Of a DNA stretch of 64,000 nt, positions 54,759-61,975 are shown piece by piece. The stretch is from contig CAYTZH010000012.1 of assembly GCA_964442285.1 (NCBI GenBank), forward strand, positions 47,702 through 111,701, written 5' to 3'. The stretch is from CAYTZH01 sp964442285. GTDB taxonomy: Bacteria > Myxococcota_A > UBA9160 > JAFDET01. The notes under the pieces are model-generated. The model worked only from the letters and a program-made list of their open reading frames with translations, did not search any database and was not told where the DNA came from. The first letter of the stretch is position 1; the number at the start of each line of letters is the position of its first letter. Position numbers and translations under genes: made by a program.

Positions 54759-55394
54759 GTGAAGATCCGGAAGGAACAGCTGCGCTCCTTTGCAGCCCTC
54801 TCCCTGGAGAGTGGGCTCCGCAGTCGCGGCCTCCAGACCGAACGGGACGACTCGCACGGGGAGCTCCTGGTCGCCAACGCGAAGGGAGCCACCACGCGCA
54901 TCGCCCTGGACGCCGAGGGTCGTGTCGCTCGCGAGACCACACCGCGACGGCGCTCGTTTCTCTACGGGTACGACGATGCGGGCCGGCTGACCCGGTTCGA
55001 GCGCCCCGAGGGTGGGAGTCTCGGCTTCTCGTACGACGGAGAAGGCCGGCTCGAGGGTCTGACCCGAGGCGACAGGACGTGGCGCCTCGACCGGGACGAG
55101 TCCGGAGAGGTCTCGAACCTGCGCTTTCCGGACGGCACCGATATCGGCATCGAGTCGTCCGGCCCCGGTCGGATCGATTCCTGGCGGACCCGGGGCGGGC
55201 GGCTGGTCCGGTTCGACCACGGCGAGGTCGGCCGGGTGGCGTCGATCACGGATCCGCGCGGCCACGTGACCTCCTACCGATACGACCCGCTCGGACGGCC
55301 GGAGGCCGTCTCCTACCCGGATGGGACCGAGGAGTCGTTCGTCCGAGACGGCGCAGGAAGGCTTCGGGGTGCCTCGACTATCGCTACGACCTGA
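54759..55394 (+). CDS. truncated RHS/YD-repeat protein
   Basis: This ~211-residue frame carries three to four YD/RHS repeats: FLYGYDDAGRLTRFERPEGG, LGFSYDGEGRLEGL and VTSYRYDPLGRPEAVSYPDG. RHS proteins are normally far longer and end in a toxin domain after a conserved RHS core. Here the frame stops after GAGRLRGASTIATT. One frame over, the bases read LDYRYDLSVM, a further YD-like repeat, so a frameshift or deletion near 55365-55375 is likely. GTG 54759 (VKIRKEQLRSF) is the chosen start; in-frame GTG at 54723 is possible. It is probably the decayed end of a polymorphic-toxin locus. Confidence 0.65.
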   Translation: MKIRKEQLRSFAALSLESGLRSRGLQTERDDSHGELLVANAKGATTRIALDAEGRVARETTPRRRSFLYGYDDAGRLTRFERPEGGSLGFSYDGEGRLEGLTRGDRTWRLDRDESGEVSNLRFPDGTDIGIESSGPGRIDSWRTRGGRLVRFDHGEVGRVASITDPRGHVTSYRYDPLGRPEAVSYPDGTEESFVRDGAGRLRGASTIATT

Positions 55395-55399
55395 GCGTC

Positions 55400-55735
55400 A
55401 TGATCGAGGATGTCTTGGATATGCTCGAAGCCGTATCCAGTTCACCGACCGGCGAGTGCGAGGTGTCGTTCGGCTCCAACACGTTCACAGCGGATTGGCA
55501 CCTTGTCTGGGACGAGGGAGGCGTCCAGATCTCGGCAGACTGGAAGAGTGTCGCTGGGAACAAGGAGGACGAGCTTCGTCGGGCAGGCCCAGTCCGGTTG
55601 GCGAAAGAAAAGCTGGTCAGTGACTGGAAAGCGCTGCTGTCGAAGGTCAGGGAAGGGCTGCTTCAGTACGGGGTCGAGTTCGAAGACTCCGAGAACTGGG
55701 AGGCCCTCGAGCGGCTCCTGGACCCCGAAGCCTGA
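55400..55735 (+). CDS. putative immunity-like protein next to RHS remnant
   Basis: A 111-residue acidic protein, opening MIEDVLDMLEAVSSSPTGEC, with ISADWKSVAGNKED, RLAKEKLVSDWKALLSKVRE and GLLQYGVEFEDSENWEAL. Small acidic proteins of this kind directly after RHS genes are commonly immunity factors to the toxin tip. No toxin domain remains upstream, so it would be an orphan immunity gene. The coding sequence is visibly lower in GC than its surroundings, with many TTC/GAA/AAG codons, in keeping with horizontal transfer. ATG 55400 starts 6 bases after the RHS stop and has no clear ribosome site. No Pfam-level family was recognised with certainty. Confidence 0.6.
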   Translation: MIEDVLDMLEAVSSSPTGECEVSFGSNTFTADWHLVWDEGGVQISADWKSVAGNKEDELRRAGPVRLAKEKLVSDWKALLSKVREGLLQYGVEFEDSENWEALERLLDPEA

Positions 55736-55836
55736 GGCTGGCTCGAAGCGGGCGGTCTTCAGGGCCTTGCGGCCTCCCGGGGCTTGGCTGTTGACCGCGG
55801 CGGCGTAGGCCCCGAAGACAATACAGTGAGAAACGG

Positions 55837-55857
55837 CGGGGAGATGCTGGCTCCCCG
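55837..55857 (-). terminator. possible terminator using the tRNA-Asn 3' end
   Basis: On the minus strand the tRNA 3' end CGGGGAG (55857-55851) can pair with CTCCCCG (55843-55837) across a 7-nt loop containing the CCA. The next bases are GTTTCTC-like, mildly T-rich. It could terminate transcription just past the tRNA; the pairing competes with the acceptor stem. Confidence 0.3.
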
Positions 55858-55923
55858 GGTAGGACTCGAACCTACGACCCAGCGGTTAACAGCCGCTTGC
55901 TCTACCAACTGAGCTACCGGGGA
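55848..55923 (-). tRNA. tRNA-Asn (GTT)
   Basis: On the minus strand a 73-nt cloverleaf with an encoded CCA: acceptor TCCCCGG/CCGGGGA, D-arm AGCTCAGTTGGTAGAGC, anticodon loop CTGTTAA (anticodon GTT), T-arm GTAGGTTCGAGTCCTAC, discriminator G. The anticodon reads Asn codons AAC and AAT. The 3' end faces the RHS/immunity remnant, a usual side for island insertion, but no duplicated tRNA end was found. Confidence 0.97.
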
Positions 55924-55982
55924 ACGGACGCGGGATTCTAGGGACTGGGGCTCGGGGCTGCTAGGGCGCCTGGGCGGGGGCG

Positions 55983-57353
55983 CTAGGGCGTGCTGTCGGG
56001 CGCGGGGGACGGGGCGGCGGCCCCGTTCCCGGCACCCGAGGTCGCGTGCGGGGCGCTCTCCGGGGCCACCTCCGAGGCCGGGTCGGGCGGCGGGCCCGTG
56101 GCCGTCTCGGGGAGCGCGGGCAGGGTCGCGTCGGCGACGACCGAGGCCGGGGCCAGGCTGCCGTCGGCCCGCTCGAGGACCACGCTGTAGCGGTAGACGC
56201 GGCCCCGGATCACCTCGGTGTCCAGGTAGCGGTCGCCCCGCACCCGGGCCAGCTCGCGCCGGCCGAGAGCGCGCAGGCGGTAGATTCGCGCTCCCGTGTA
56301 GCCCTCGTCGGTGCGGGGGTTCCAGCGCAGGGCCACGGCACCCCGGGCGGGCCGGGCGCTGAGGTCGTAGCCCTCGCTGCGCACCCGCACGGGCTGGCAG
56401 GGCGCGCTCTCGAGGCCGTCGGCGTCCAGGGCCAGGAGCCGGTACGCGACCGCCTCGCCGGCGGCCACCGCCGTGTCCTCGACGCCGTGGGTCTGGCCCC
56501 CGAGCTCGGCGACGAGCTCGAGCCCGCCGTCCTTCCGCTCCCGGAGCAGGCGGTAGCCGACGATGTCCTCCTCGACGTTCGCCTCCCAGGCCAGCCGGTT
56601 GGCGCCGAGCCGCTTCTCCGCCACCCGCAGGCCCACGGGTGGCAGGGGACGCGCCTTGGTGACGGCCTGCACCACGCTTCCGGGCGGCCCCTCGCCCACG
56701 CCGGGCTCGTCGTCGGCACCGTGAACGGCGGCGACGCGGTAGTAGAAGACGCGCAGGTCGCCCAGGCCCTCGTCGGTGAAGCCGGTGTGGAAGCGGCCCT
56801 CGACCCGTGCGATGCGGTCGAAGGGGCCCCCCTGCGCGGGGCTGCGGTGGATGGTGTAGGCGCTGACGTTCGGGTCGTCCGAGGCCTGCCAGGTGAGGAC
56901 CACGCGCCGCGGCAGGTGGCTGGTGGCGGCCAGGCCCGCCGGGGGCCTCGGCGCCGGAGCGGTGCGTGCGGTGACCTCGGCGGAGGCCTCGAGGCCGAGG
57001 GCTCCCCGGGCGTCGAAGGCGCGCACCCGGTAGCGCATGGCGGTATCGTCGGCGAGGGAGAGCCGGTCCACGAACCAGGTGGTGAAGCGGTCGTCGACGC
57101 GGCCGACCCGCGAGAAGGCGTCGCCGTCGGCCCGCGCCCGCTCCACCACGTAGCCGGCCACCTCGGGCGCGCGCGTCGGCTTCCAGGTGAGCGGGATCCG
57201 CCGCAGCTCGCCGCTCCGGGCGCGGACGGCCGTCGGCGGCGGCAGCGCCGCGGAGGGGACCAGCGCCACCTCCCGGGGCGCCGAGCGGGTCCACGGCGGC
57301 AGGCCCGCGCAGGCGAGCAGCACGAGCGGCAGCGCCGCGAGCAGGACGCGCAC
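55983..57353 (-). CDS. lipoprotein with fibronectin type III repeats
   Basis: The 456-residue protein has a lipobox (VLLACAG, Cys about residue 15) after a short signal, so it is membrane-anchored outside the cytoplasm. Four to five fibronectin type III-like domains follow: repeats of PPTAVRARSGELRRIPLTWK, VVLTWQASDDPNVSAYTI, NRLAWEANVEEDIVGYRLL and VALRWNPRTDEGYTGARIYR. They share the family Trp/Tyr and xYRVxA patterns. The C-terminal 60 residues are Pro/Ala/Ser-rich. It is the third gene of an operon after an adenylate cyclase and a TPR lipoprotein, its GTG just after their stop. Likely an extracellular adhesion or scaffold component; the ligand is unknown. Confidence 0.85.
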   Translation of the reverse strand: MRVLLAALPLVLLACAGLPPWTRSAPREVALVPSAALPPPTAVRARSGELRRIPLTWKPTRAPEVAGYVVERARADGDAFSRVGRVDDRFTTWFVDRLSLADDTAMRYRVRAFDARGALGLEASAEVTARTAPAPRPPAGLAATSHLPRRVVLTWQASDDPNVSAYTIHRSPAQGGPFDRIARVEGRFHTGFTDEGLGDLRVFYYRVAAVHGADDEPGVGEGPPGSVVQAVTKARPLPPVGLRVAEKRLGANRLAWEANVEEDIVGYRLLRERKDGGLELVAELGGQTHGVEDTAVAAGEAVAYRLLALDADGLESAPCQPVRVRSEGYDLSARPARGAVALRWNPRTDEGYTGARIYRLRALGRRELARVRGDRYLDTEVIRGRVYRYSVVLERADGSLAPASVVADATLPALPETATGPPPDPASEVAPESAPHATSGAGNGAAAPSPAPDSTP

Positions 57354-57355
57354 GG

Positions 57356-58414
57356 CTAGCGCTCACCGTCCGGCGGCTCGGCGCGGAGTCGCTCCAGGTT
57401 CGCGAGCAGCTTCTCGGCGCGCTCCACGTAGTCGCGGGCGGTGCGGTTGCCGGGCTGGATGAGCAGGGCGCGGCGCCAGCGGTCCAGGGCGGTGTGCAGA
57501 TCCTCGCGGGCGAAGGCCGTGCTCCCGGACTCGATCAGGGCGTCGACCTGGGGACGCAGCCGGCGGCGGAGCGTCGCCATGTGCTCGCGGGCGCCGCGGT
57601 GGCTCGGGTTGGCGGCCAGGGCCGCCAGGTCGTAGCGGATGGCGGTGTAGGGATCGCCGGCACGCTCGGCCGAGAGGGCGTTCTGGTAGAAGCCCTCGGC
57701 GCGGATCTCGGCGTCGGTGGCGCGGAAGCGGGGCGGCTCCACCACCGCCGGCGGCCGGCCGCGGGAGCTGTCGCGCACGGTGTCGATGTACGCCAGGTAG
57801 CCCTGGGCGGCCTCGTTGCCCGGGTCGAGCCGCAGCACCTGCCGGAACGCGGCCTCCGCCGTGGCGTAGTCGGCGGCGAAGAAGCCCCGGCGCCCGCGGG
57901 CGAGGTGGCGGTCCACCTCCGCGTCGAAGGCGCGGGCCAGCTCCTCCTCGTGGGTGGGCAGGTCCGGGTCCAGGGGGTCGAGCTGGCGCAGGCGGGCCAG
58001 GTGCCGACGCGCGGTGGCGAGCTGGCCTCGATCGAAGGCGGTGCGATACTCCTTCTGGTGTCGAGCCTCCAGCTCGACCAGACGCCGCGCCAGGACCTGC
58101 ACCTTCTCGAGGGTCTCCCGATCCGGCTGCAGAGTGTGGGCGAGGCGGTAGCTCAGCACCGACTCCGCGAGCCGCCCCTCGGACTCGAAGTAGGCGGCCT
58201 GTTGGCGGTACTGCTCCACGAGCTGCTCGAACTCGGCCTCGACGTCGCGGATGCGGGTCTCGGCGCGGGTCCGGTCGCGGTGTTGGGGCGGGATGCCGCG
58301 CCAGGTCTCGAGGGCCGCGCGGCGGTCGCCCTGCCGGTAGAGGCGCTCGCCCTGCTCGAGGGGCGAGACGCAGCCCGCACCGAGCAGCGCGAGCAGCAGC
58401 GCGGCGCGCCTCAC
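57356..58414 (-). CDS. TPR-containing lipoprotein
   Basis: A 352-residue lipoprotein with a lipobox (LALLGAGC, Cys about residue 16). Tetratricopeptide-like helical repeats follow: LYRQGDRRAALETWRGIP, ESEGRLAESVLSYRLAHTLQ, FFAADYATAEAAFRQVLRLD, AGDPYTAIRYDLAALAA and AREDLHTALDRWRRALLIQ. A highly charged helical segment (about 50-200) links them. TPR arrays hold protein complexes. GTG 58414 overlaps the adenylate cyclase stop by 4 nt and lacks its own ribosome site, so it depends on the cyclase. Together with the FN3 lipoprotein it probably forms an envelope complex whose expression is tied to a cAMP- or cGMP-making enzyme. Confidence 0.85.
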   Translation of the reverse strand: MRRAALLLALLGAGCVSPLEQGERLYRQGDRRAALETWRGIPPQHRDRTRAETRIRDVEAEFEQLVEQYRQQAAYFESEGRLAESVLSYRLAHTLQPDRETLEKVQVLARRLVELEARHQKEYRTAFDRGQLATARRHLARLRQLDPLDPDLPTHEEELARAFDAEVDRHLARGRRGFFAADYATAEAAFRQVLRLDPGNEAAQGYLAYIDTVRDSSRGRPPAVVEPPRFRATDAEIRAEGFYQNALSAERAGDPYTAIRYDLAALAANPSHRGAREHMATLRRRLRPQVDALIESGSTAFAREDLHTALDRWRRALLIQPGNRTARDYVERAEKLLANLERLRAEPPDGER

Positions 58415-59781
58415 GAAGACGGGGAGGGCGGCGACGCCTCGGGACGCGCCACGGCGTACACGTGCACCGGCTCGAGGCGTCCCGAGAGCTGGCGCTCGCC
58501 CTCGAAGCGCAGGCGGAAGACCCCGCGCACCCGCCGTTGGACCGCCTCCGAGACGAGGATCTGGCCCGGCTCGGCGAGCTTCTCGAGGCGGTGGGCCACG
58601 TTGACCGAGTCGCCCACGGCGGTGAAGTTGGTGCGCTGGTCGGAGCCGATCTCGCCCACCACCACGGGGCCCGTGTGGATCCCCACGCCGAGCTGGACGT
58701 CGGCGCGCACCATGCGCAGGTCCGCGGCCTCGCGCTTGCGCTGCTCCAGGGCTTCGAGGATGTCGAGGGCGGCGGCGACGGCGCGCAGGGGATGGTCCGT
58801 GAGCGGCAGCGGCGCGCCGAAGTACGCCATCACCGAGTCGCCCATGAACTTGTCGATGGTGCCGCCCCGGGCCTGGATGCGGTCGGAGGCGAGCTGGAAG
58901 ACCTCGTTCAGCATGCCGACCACGTCCCGCGGCTTCATGCCCTCCGAGATGCGCGTGAAGCGGCGGATGTCGCAGAAGAGCACCGTCACCTCGCGCTCCG
59001 CGCCGGACAGCTCGGCACCCTCCGGGCTCTGGAGGAGCTGGGTCAGGACGTAGTCGGAGACGTAGCGGCCGAACGCGCTCTGGATGCGCTCCTTCTGCTG
59101 CAGCGACTCGCCCATCTCGTTGAAGGCCCGGGTGAGCTCGCCCACCTCGTCCCGGGACGTGGGCGGGACGCGCACCGAGAGGTCGCCCGCGGTCAGCCGC
59201 TCGACGCCGGAGCGCAGCCGCGAGAGCGGTCCCACCAGCAGCGCCACGAAGCCCAGGCCCGCCGCCACGCCCAGGGCGATCACCGCCACCGCCACGGCGG
59301 CGAGCTGGCGGGCGGTCGCGGTGACGGCGGGCTCCACCAGGCGCTCGAGGTCGAGCTCCACCTGGGCCTCCCCGATCGGGACGTCGCCGTAGACCATCGC
59401 GGCGCCCGCGCGGAGCAGGCGCCCGGCCCGCAGCCGACGGCTGCCGCTCTCGCCGTCGACCCAGGGCTCGGCGGGCTGTCCCACCCGGTCGAGGTCGAGG
59501 GAGGCCGCCACCGTGCCCTCGCGGGTGACGATACGGGCGGCCACGACGCCCTCGCCGGCGCCGATCTCCCGCACGAGGGTGCCCAGGCGCAGGTCGTCGC
59601 CGGCCAGCAGCGGCTCCTTGGCGCTGCCCGCCAGGCTGGCGGCCAGGGCGGCGCCGCGCTCCCCCACCTCGGCCACGAGCGCCTGGCGCTGGTGGCCGAT
59701 CGCGATCCAGGCGAGCCCCAGGCACGCGGCCAGCAAGAGGGCCACGACCAGGGCGCTGAACTTGACCTGCAGGGATCGCAC
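58411..59781 (-). CDS. membrane class III adenylate/guanylate cyclase with HAMP domain
   Basis: A ~456-residue signal transducer. One helix near residue 10-30, an extracytoplasmic sensor segment (about 40-160), a second helix (about 165-190), a HAMP linker (GPLSRLRSGVERLTAGDLSV) and a C-terminal class III cyclase: VTVLFCDIRRFTRISE (metal Asp), GGTIDKFMGDSVMAYF, GVGIHTGPVVVGEIGSD and AVGDSVNVAHRLEK. The Lys and Asp of KFMGD favour ATP as substrate. GTG 59781 is preferred because GGAGAG lies 7 bases upstream; a GTG nine codons earlier has no ribosome site. It is first in the operon with the TPR and FN3 lipoproteins. Confidence 0.9.
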   Translation of the reverse strand: MRSLQVKFSALVVALLLAACLGLAWIAIGHQRQALVAEVGERGAALAASLAGSAKEPLLAGDDLRLGTLVREIGAGEGVVAARIVTREGTVAASLDLDRVGQPAEPWVDGESGSRRLRAGRLLRAGAAMVYGDVPIGEAQVELDLERLVEPAVTATARQLAAVAVAVIALGVAAGLGFVALLVGPLSRLRSGVERLTAGDLSVRVPPTSRDEVGELTRAFNEMGESLQQKERIQSAFGRYVSDYVLTQLLQSPEGAELSGAEREVTVLFCDIRRFTRISEGMKPRDVVGMLNEVFQLASDRIQARGGTIDKFMGDSVMAYFGAPLPLTDHPLRAVAAALDILEALEQRKREAADLRMVRADVQLGVGIHTGPVVVGEIGSDQRTNFTAVGDSVNVAHRLEKLAEPGQILVSEAVQRRVRGVFRLRFEGERQLSGRLEPVHVYAVARPEASPPSPSS

Positions 59782-59889
59782 CGGGACTCTCCGCCGTCGG
59801 CCGGACACCCGAGGCTACGGCACGGCCTCGGCGGGCTGCAAGGAAGCCCATCGACCCGTTTCGGGCCCGCCTTCAGTGGATCTTCATGG

Positions 59890-59931
59890 CGGGCGTGAAC
59901 GGAATCACTCCGGGCGCGAACGGAATCACTC
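59890..59931. repeat. tandem duplication of 21 bp at the greA stop
   Basis: Two 21-bp copies, 59890-59910 and 59911-59931, differ at one base (GTGAAC versus GCGAAC). The second copy spans the greA stop codon (minus strand); the first repeats the stop and following bases just beyond it. It looks like a small slippage duplication at the gene end. Confidence 0.85.
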
Positions 59932-60402
59932 GAAGCGGATGTGGCGGATCTCGAGCTCCCGGGTTCCCTTCGGGACGCGCACGACGACCTCGTCGTCGAC
60001 CGCCTTGCCCAGCAGGGCGCGCGCCACCGGGGAGGTGACCGAGATCAGGCCCACCGAGACGTCGGACTCGTCCTCTCCGACGAGGGTATAGGTCACCTCT
60101 TCGTCGGTCTCGCCGTCGATCAGGACCACGGTGGCGCCGAAGCGGACCGCGTCCGGGGACTGCCCGCGGGTATCGATCACCTGGGCCCGCGCCAGCCGGT
60201 CCTCGACCTGGGCGATCCGCCCCTCGATCTGGCCCTGGCGCTCCTTGGCCGCGTGGTACTCGGCGTTCTCGGAGAGATCCCCGTGGGCCCGGGCCTCCTC
60301 GATCTCCCGCACGATGCGCGGGCGCTCGACGGACTTCAGGTTCTTCAGCTCATCCTGGAGCTGGCTGTAGCCCCGCGGGGTCATGGGAACGCGGTCGGAC
60401 AT
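59926..60402 (-). CDS. greA: transcription elongation factor GreA
   Basis: This 158-residue protein has the N-terminal coiled coil (MTPRGYSQLQDELKNLKSVE ... RAHGDLSENAEYHAAKERQG) with the conserved Asp/Glu tip, and the C-terminal FKBP-like domain (FGATVVLIDGETDEEVTYT, SVTSPVARALLGKAVDDEVV). GreA rescues backtracked RNA polymerase by stimulating cleavage of the RNA 3' end. ATG 60402 follows CCGGAG. A long hairpin lies in its leader. It is divergent from the CPBP gene. Length and motifs are typical. Confidence 0.94.
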   Translation of the reverse strand: MSDRVPMTPRGYSQLQDELKNLKSVERPRIVREIEEARAHGDLSENAEYHAAKERQGQIEGRIAQVEDRLARAQVIDTRGQSPDAVRFGATVVLIDGETDEEVTYTLVGEDESDVSVGLISVTSPVARALLGKAVDDEVVVRVPKGTRELEIRHIRFE

Positions 60403-60420
60403 GACGACTCCGGAAACGAG

Positions 60421-60444
60421 CGGCGCCCTCCGGGGAGGGCGCCG
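60421..60444. promoter_or_regulatory. long GC hairpin between greA and the CPBP gene
   Basis: CGGCGCCCTCC (60421-60431) pairs perfectly with GGAGGGCGCCG (60434-60444) with a 2-base centre. It lies in the leader of greA (start 60402) on the minus strand, and upstream of the divergent CPBP gene. It could act as an RNA hairpin in the greA leader or as a DNA site. Confidence 0.45.
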
Positions 60445-60478
60445 CCGACTCGAAGAAGCTAATCCTGGACCGCGCGCC

Positions 60479-61114
60479 ATGTCAATCTCACGCAAGACGC
60501 CTGCGGAGGCCTCCACCGACCGCCTGGTGCGGACGGCACTGGTCTTCTACGGGCTGATCTTCGCGGCGGCGCTGCTGTGGCGGACCGCCTTCTTCGGCGA
60601 GCCGCTGCTGTACGCCGACCCCGCCGCGGCGGCCCGCGGCGCGTTGCCCGTGCGCGACGCCGGGATCGGCCTCGGGGTGGGGCTGGCGATCGTGGCCCTC
60701 TCCTGGGTGGTCACCCGGACGAGCCGCTGGGGCGAGCGGCTGGCCCGCGCGCTGGCGGCCCTCCTGGGTCGACCCCGTCCGGGGCAGATCCTCGCGCTCG
60801 CCGCGCTCTCGGGCATCGCCGAGGAGGCGTTCTTCCGGGGGGCGCTGCAGCCCCGGGTCGGCCTGGTCGCGGCCAGCCTGCTCTTCGGGGCCGCCCACTT
60901 CGTGCCGCGTCGCGAGTTCCTGCCCTGGACCGGCTTCAGCATCGCGGCCGGCTTCGTGCTCGGGGGCCTCTTCGCCTGGACCGGCAACCTGATCGCGCCG
61001 ATCGTCGCCCACGCCGTGGTCAACGGCGTGAACCTCACGCTCCTGGTCCGCGACTACGCGCCGGACTCAGACGGCGGCGATGGCGTCGATCTCGATCCGG
61101 GCGCCGAGGGGTAG
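60479..61114 (+). CDS. CPBP-family intramembrane glutamic protease (CAAX protease-like)
   Basis: A 211-residue membrane protein with the CPBP/Rce1 motifs: EExxxR as SGIAEEAFFRGALQP (about 119), FxxxH as LLFGAAHFVPR (about 138), and HAVVNGVN near the C-terminus. The paired Glu and His residues form the catalytic centre in Rce1. Bacterial CPBP proteins cleave membrane peptides or process bacteriocin-type peptides, often unknown. ATG 60479 fits; upstream frame extension is Arg/Gly-rich and passes through the divergent greA leader. Its 3' end overlaps the RidA gene by 48 bases on the other strand. Confidence 0.88.
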   Translation: MSISRKTPAEASTDRLVRTALVFYGLIFAAALLWRTAFFGEPLLYADPAAAARGALPVRDAGIGLGVGLAIVALSWVVTRTSRWGERLARALAALLGRPRPGQILALAALSGIAEEAFFRGALQPRVGLVAASLLFGAAHFVPRREFLPWTGFSIAAGFVLGGLFAWTGNLIAPIVAHAVVNGVNLTLLVRDYAPDSDGGDGVDLDPGAEG

Positions 61115-61435
61115 GGCGGCGGCCTGGATCGTCACGCGCGCCGGCGCGGGCTCGCCCGTGAAGTGGCGCGCGTAGGTCTCGTTGACCACCGGGAAGTCCG
61201 CCAGGTCGGCCAGGTACACGGTGGCGCGGAGGACGCGGTCGATCCCGCTGCCGCCGGCCTCGAGCACCGCCCGGAGGTTGGCGAGCACCCGCTCGGTCTG
61301 GGCCTCGATCCCGCCCTCCACGAGCCGGCCCGTGGCCGGATCGAGGGGGATCTGTCCCGAGGCGAAGAGCCAGCCGCCGTGGACGACGGCCTGCGAGTAG
61401 GGACCGACGGGCGCGGGAGCAGCGTCGGTGCGGAC
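61067..61435 (-). CDS. RidA/YjgF-family protein with no canonical start codon
   Basis: The minus-strand frame encodes a full-length RidA domain of about 122 residues: APVGPYSQAVVHGGWLFASG near the N-terminus, NLRAVLEAGGSGIDRVLRAT, YARHFTGEPAPARVTIQAAA and IEIDAIAAV at the end. RidA deaminates reactive enamine/imine intermediates. The frame has no ATG, GTG or TTG before the conserved GPYSQAV block; the first is GTG at 61321, inside the domain. GTC 61435 aligns with the usual start Met (xRTDAAPAPVGPYSQ) and is used here. It lies 13 bases after the stop of the 86-residue gene, so it may be translated by coupling. Confidence 0.72.
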   Translation of the reverse strand, partial: VRTDAAPAPVGPYSQAVVHGGWLFASGQIPLDPATGRLVEGGIEAQTERVLANLRAVLEAGGSGIDRVLRATVYLADLADFPVVNETYARHFTGEPAPARVTIQAAALPLGARIEIDAIAAV

Positions 61436-61448
61436 TTCCCGGGCGCGC

Positions 61449-61709
61449 TCAGGCGTCGTGCTCGCCCTCGTCGCCCTCGATCAGGCGCTCTTCGAGCACG
61501 CGCAACAGGTAGCCGAGCAGCATGAGATTCGGCAGTCGACGCCGCATGGCGTCGTCCACCTTGCTGTGGTCGGCCACGCCGGCGGCGTAGGCGTCGAAGA
61601 ACTCGAGCGTCTCGAAGGGAACGTTCTTGGCGAGGACCTGATTGATGTCATCGACATCGAGGTCTCCGAAGAGTTCGGCGAACTCCCACGCCAGCTCCGA
61701 ATGCGTCAT
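61449..61709 (-). CDS. small acidic protein, unknown
   Basis: An 86-residue helical acidic protein: MTHSELAWEFAELFGDLDVD, INQVLAKNVPFETLEFFDAY, VDDAMRRRLPNLMLLGYLLR and a C-terminal GDEGEHDA. No family is recognised. ATG 61709 follows CTGGAGA, a good ribosome site, and a TTGACA-containing promoter lies about 100 bases upstream. A longer start at an ATG near 61801 would use the promoter -10 region, so it is unlikely. The RidA gene follows directly, suggesting one operon. Confidence 0.75.
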   Translation of the reverse strand: MTHSELAWEFAELFGDLDVDDINQVLAKNVPFETLEFFDAYAAGVADHSKVDDAMRRRLPNLMLLGYLLRVLEERLIEGDEGEHDA

Positions 61710-61794
61710 CGGTGTCTCCAGGTCCGCGAACGACGCACTCGTCGGCAGCGGGGGGGCGTCGGGACGCAGTCGATTCCGCGCCAGCGACGCGATC

Positions 61795-61823
61795 ATCGTG
61801 CCACCGGCCAGAATCCCTGTCAA
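61795..61823 (-). promoter_or_regulatory. sigma70-like promoter for the 86-residue gene
   Basis: On the minus strand TTGACA (61823-61818) is followed after 17 bases by CACGAT (61800-61795). The -35 matches consensus fully; the -10 matches TATAAT at 3 of 6. Spacing is ideal and no gene is seen between this and the ATG at 61709. Confidence 0.55.
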
Positions 61824-61975
61824 CGAGCGAGGTTGCAGAACGCGAGCGCTTTCTCCGTCGGTGGAGAACGCGTGAAGATGTCCCCTCGCAGATGCACGAA
61901 GCGCGCACGGACCGGGGTTTCCGGAACGGTTCCGACGCCTCGGCGGGATCTCTTGCCGGTCGGCTGCGCGGTCGA

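Noticed and set aside
60383..60478. N-terminal extension of the CPBP protease
   Set aside because: Would cross the greA leader hairpin and start; the ATG at 60479 is directly before the first helix.
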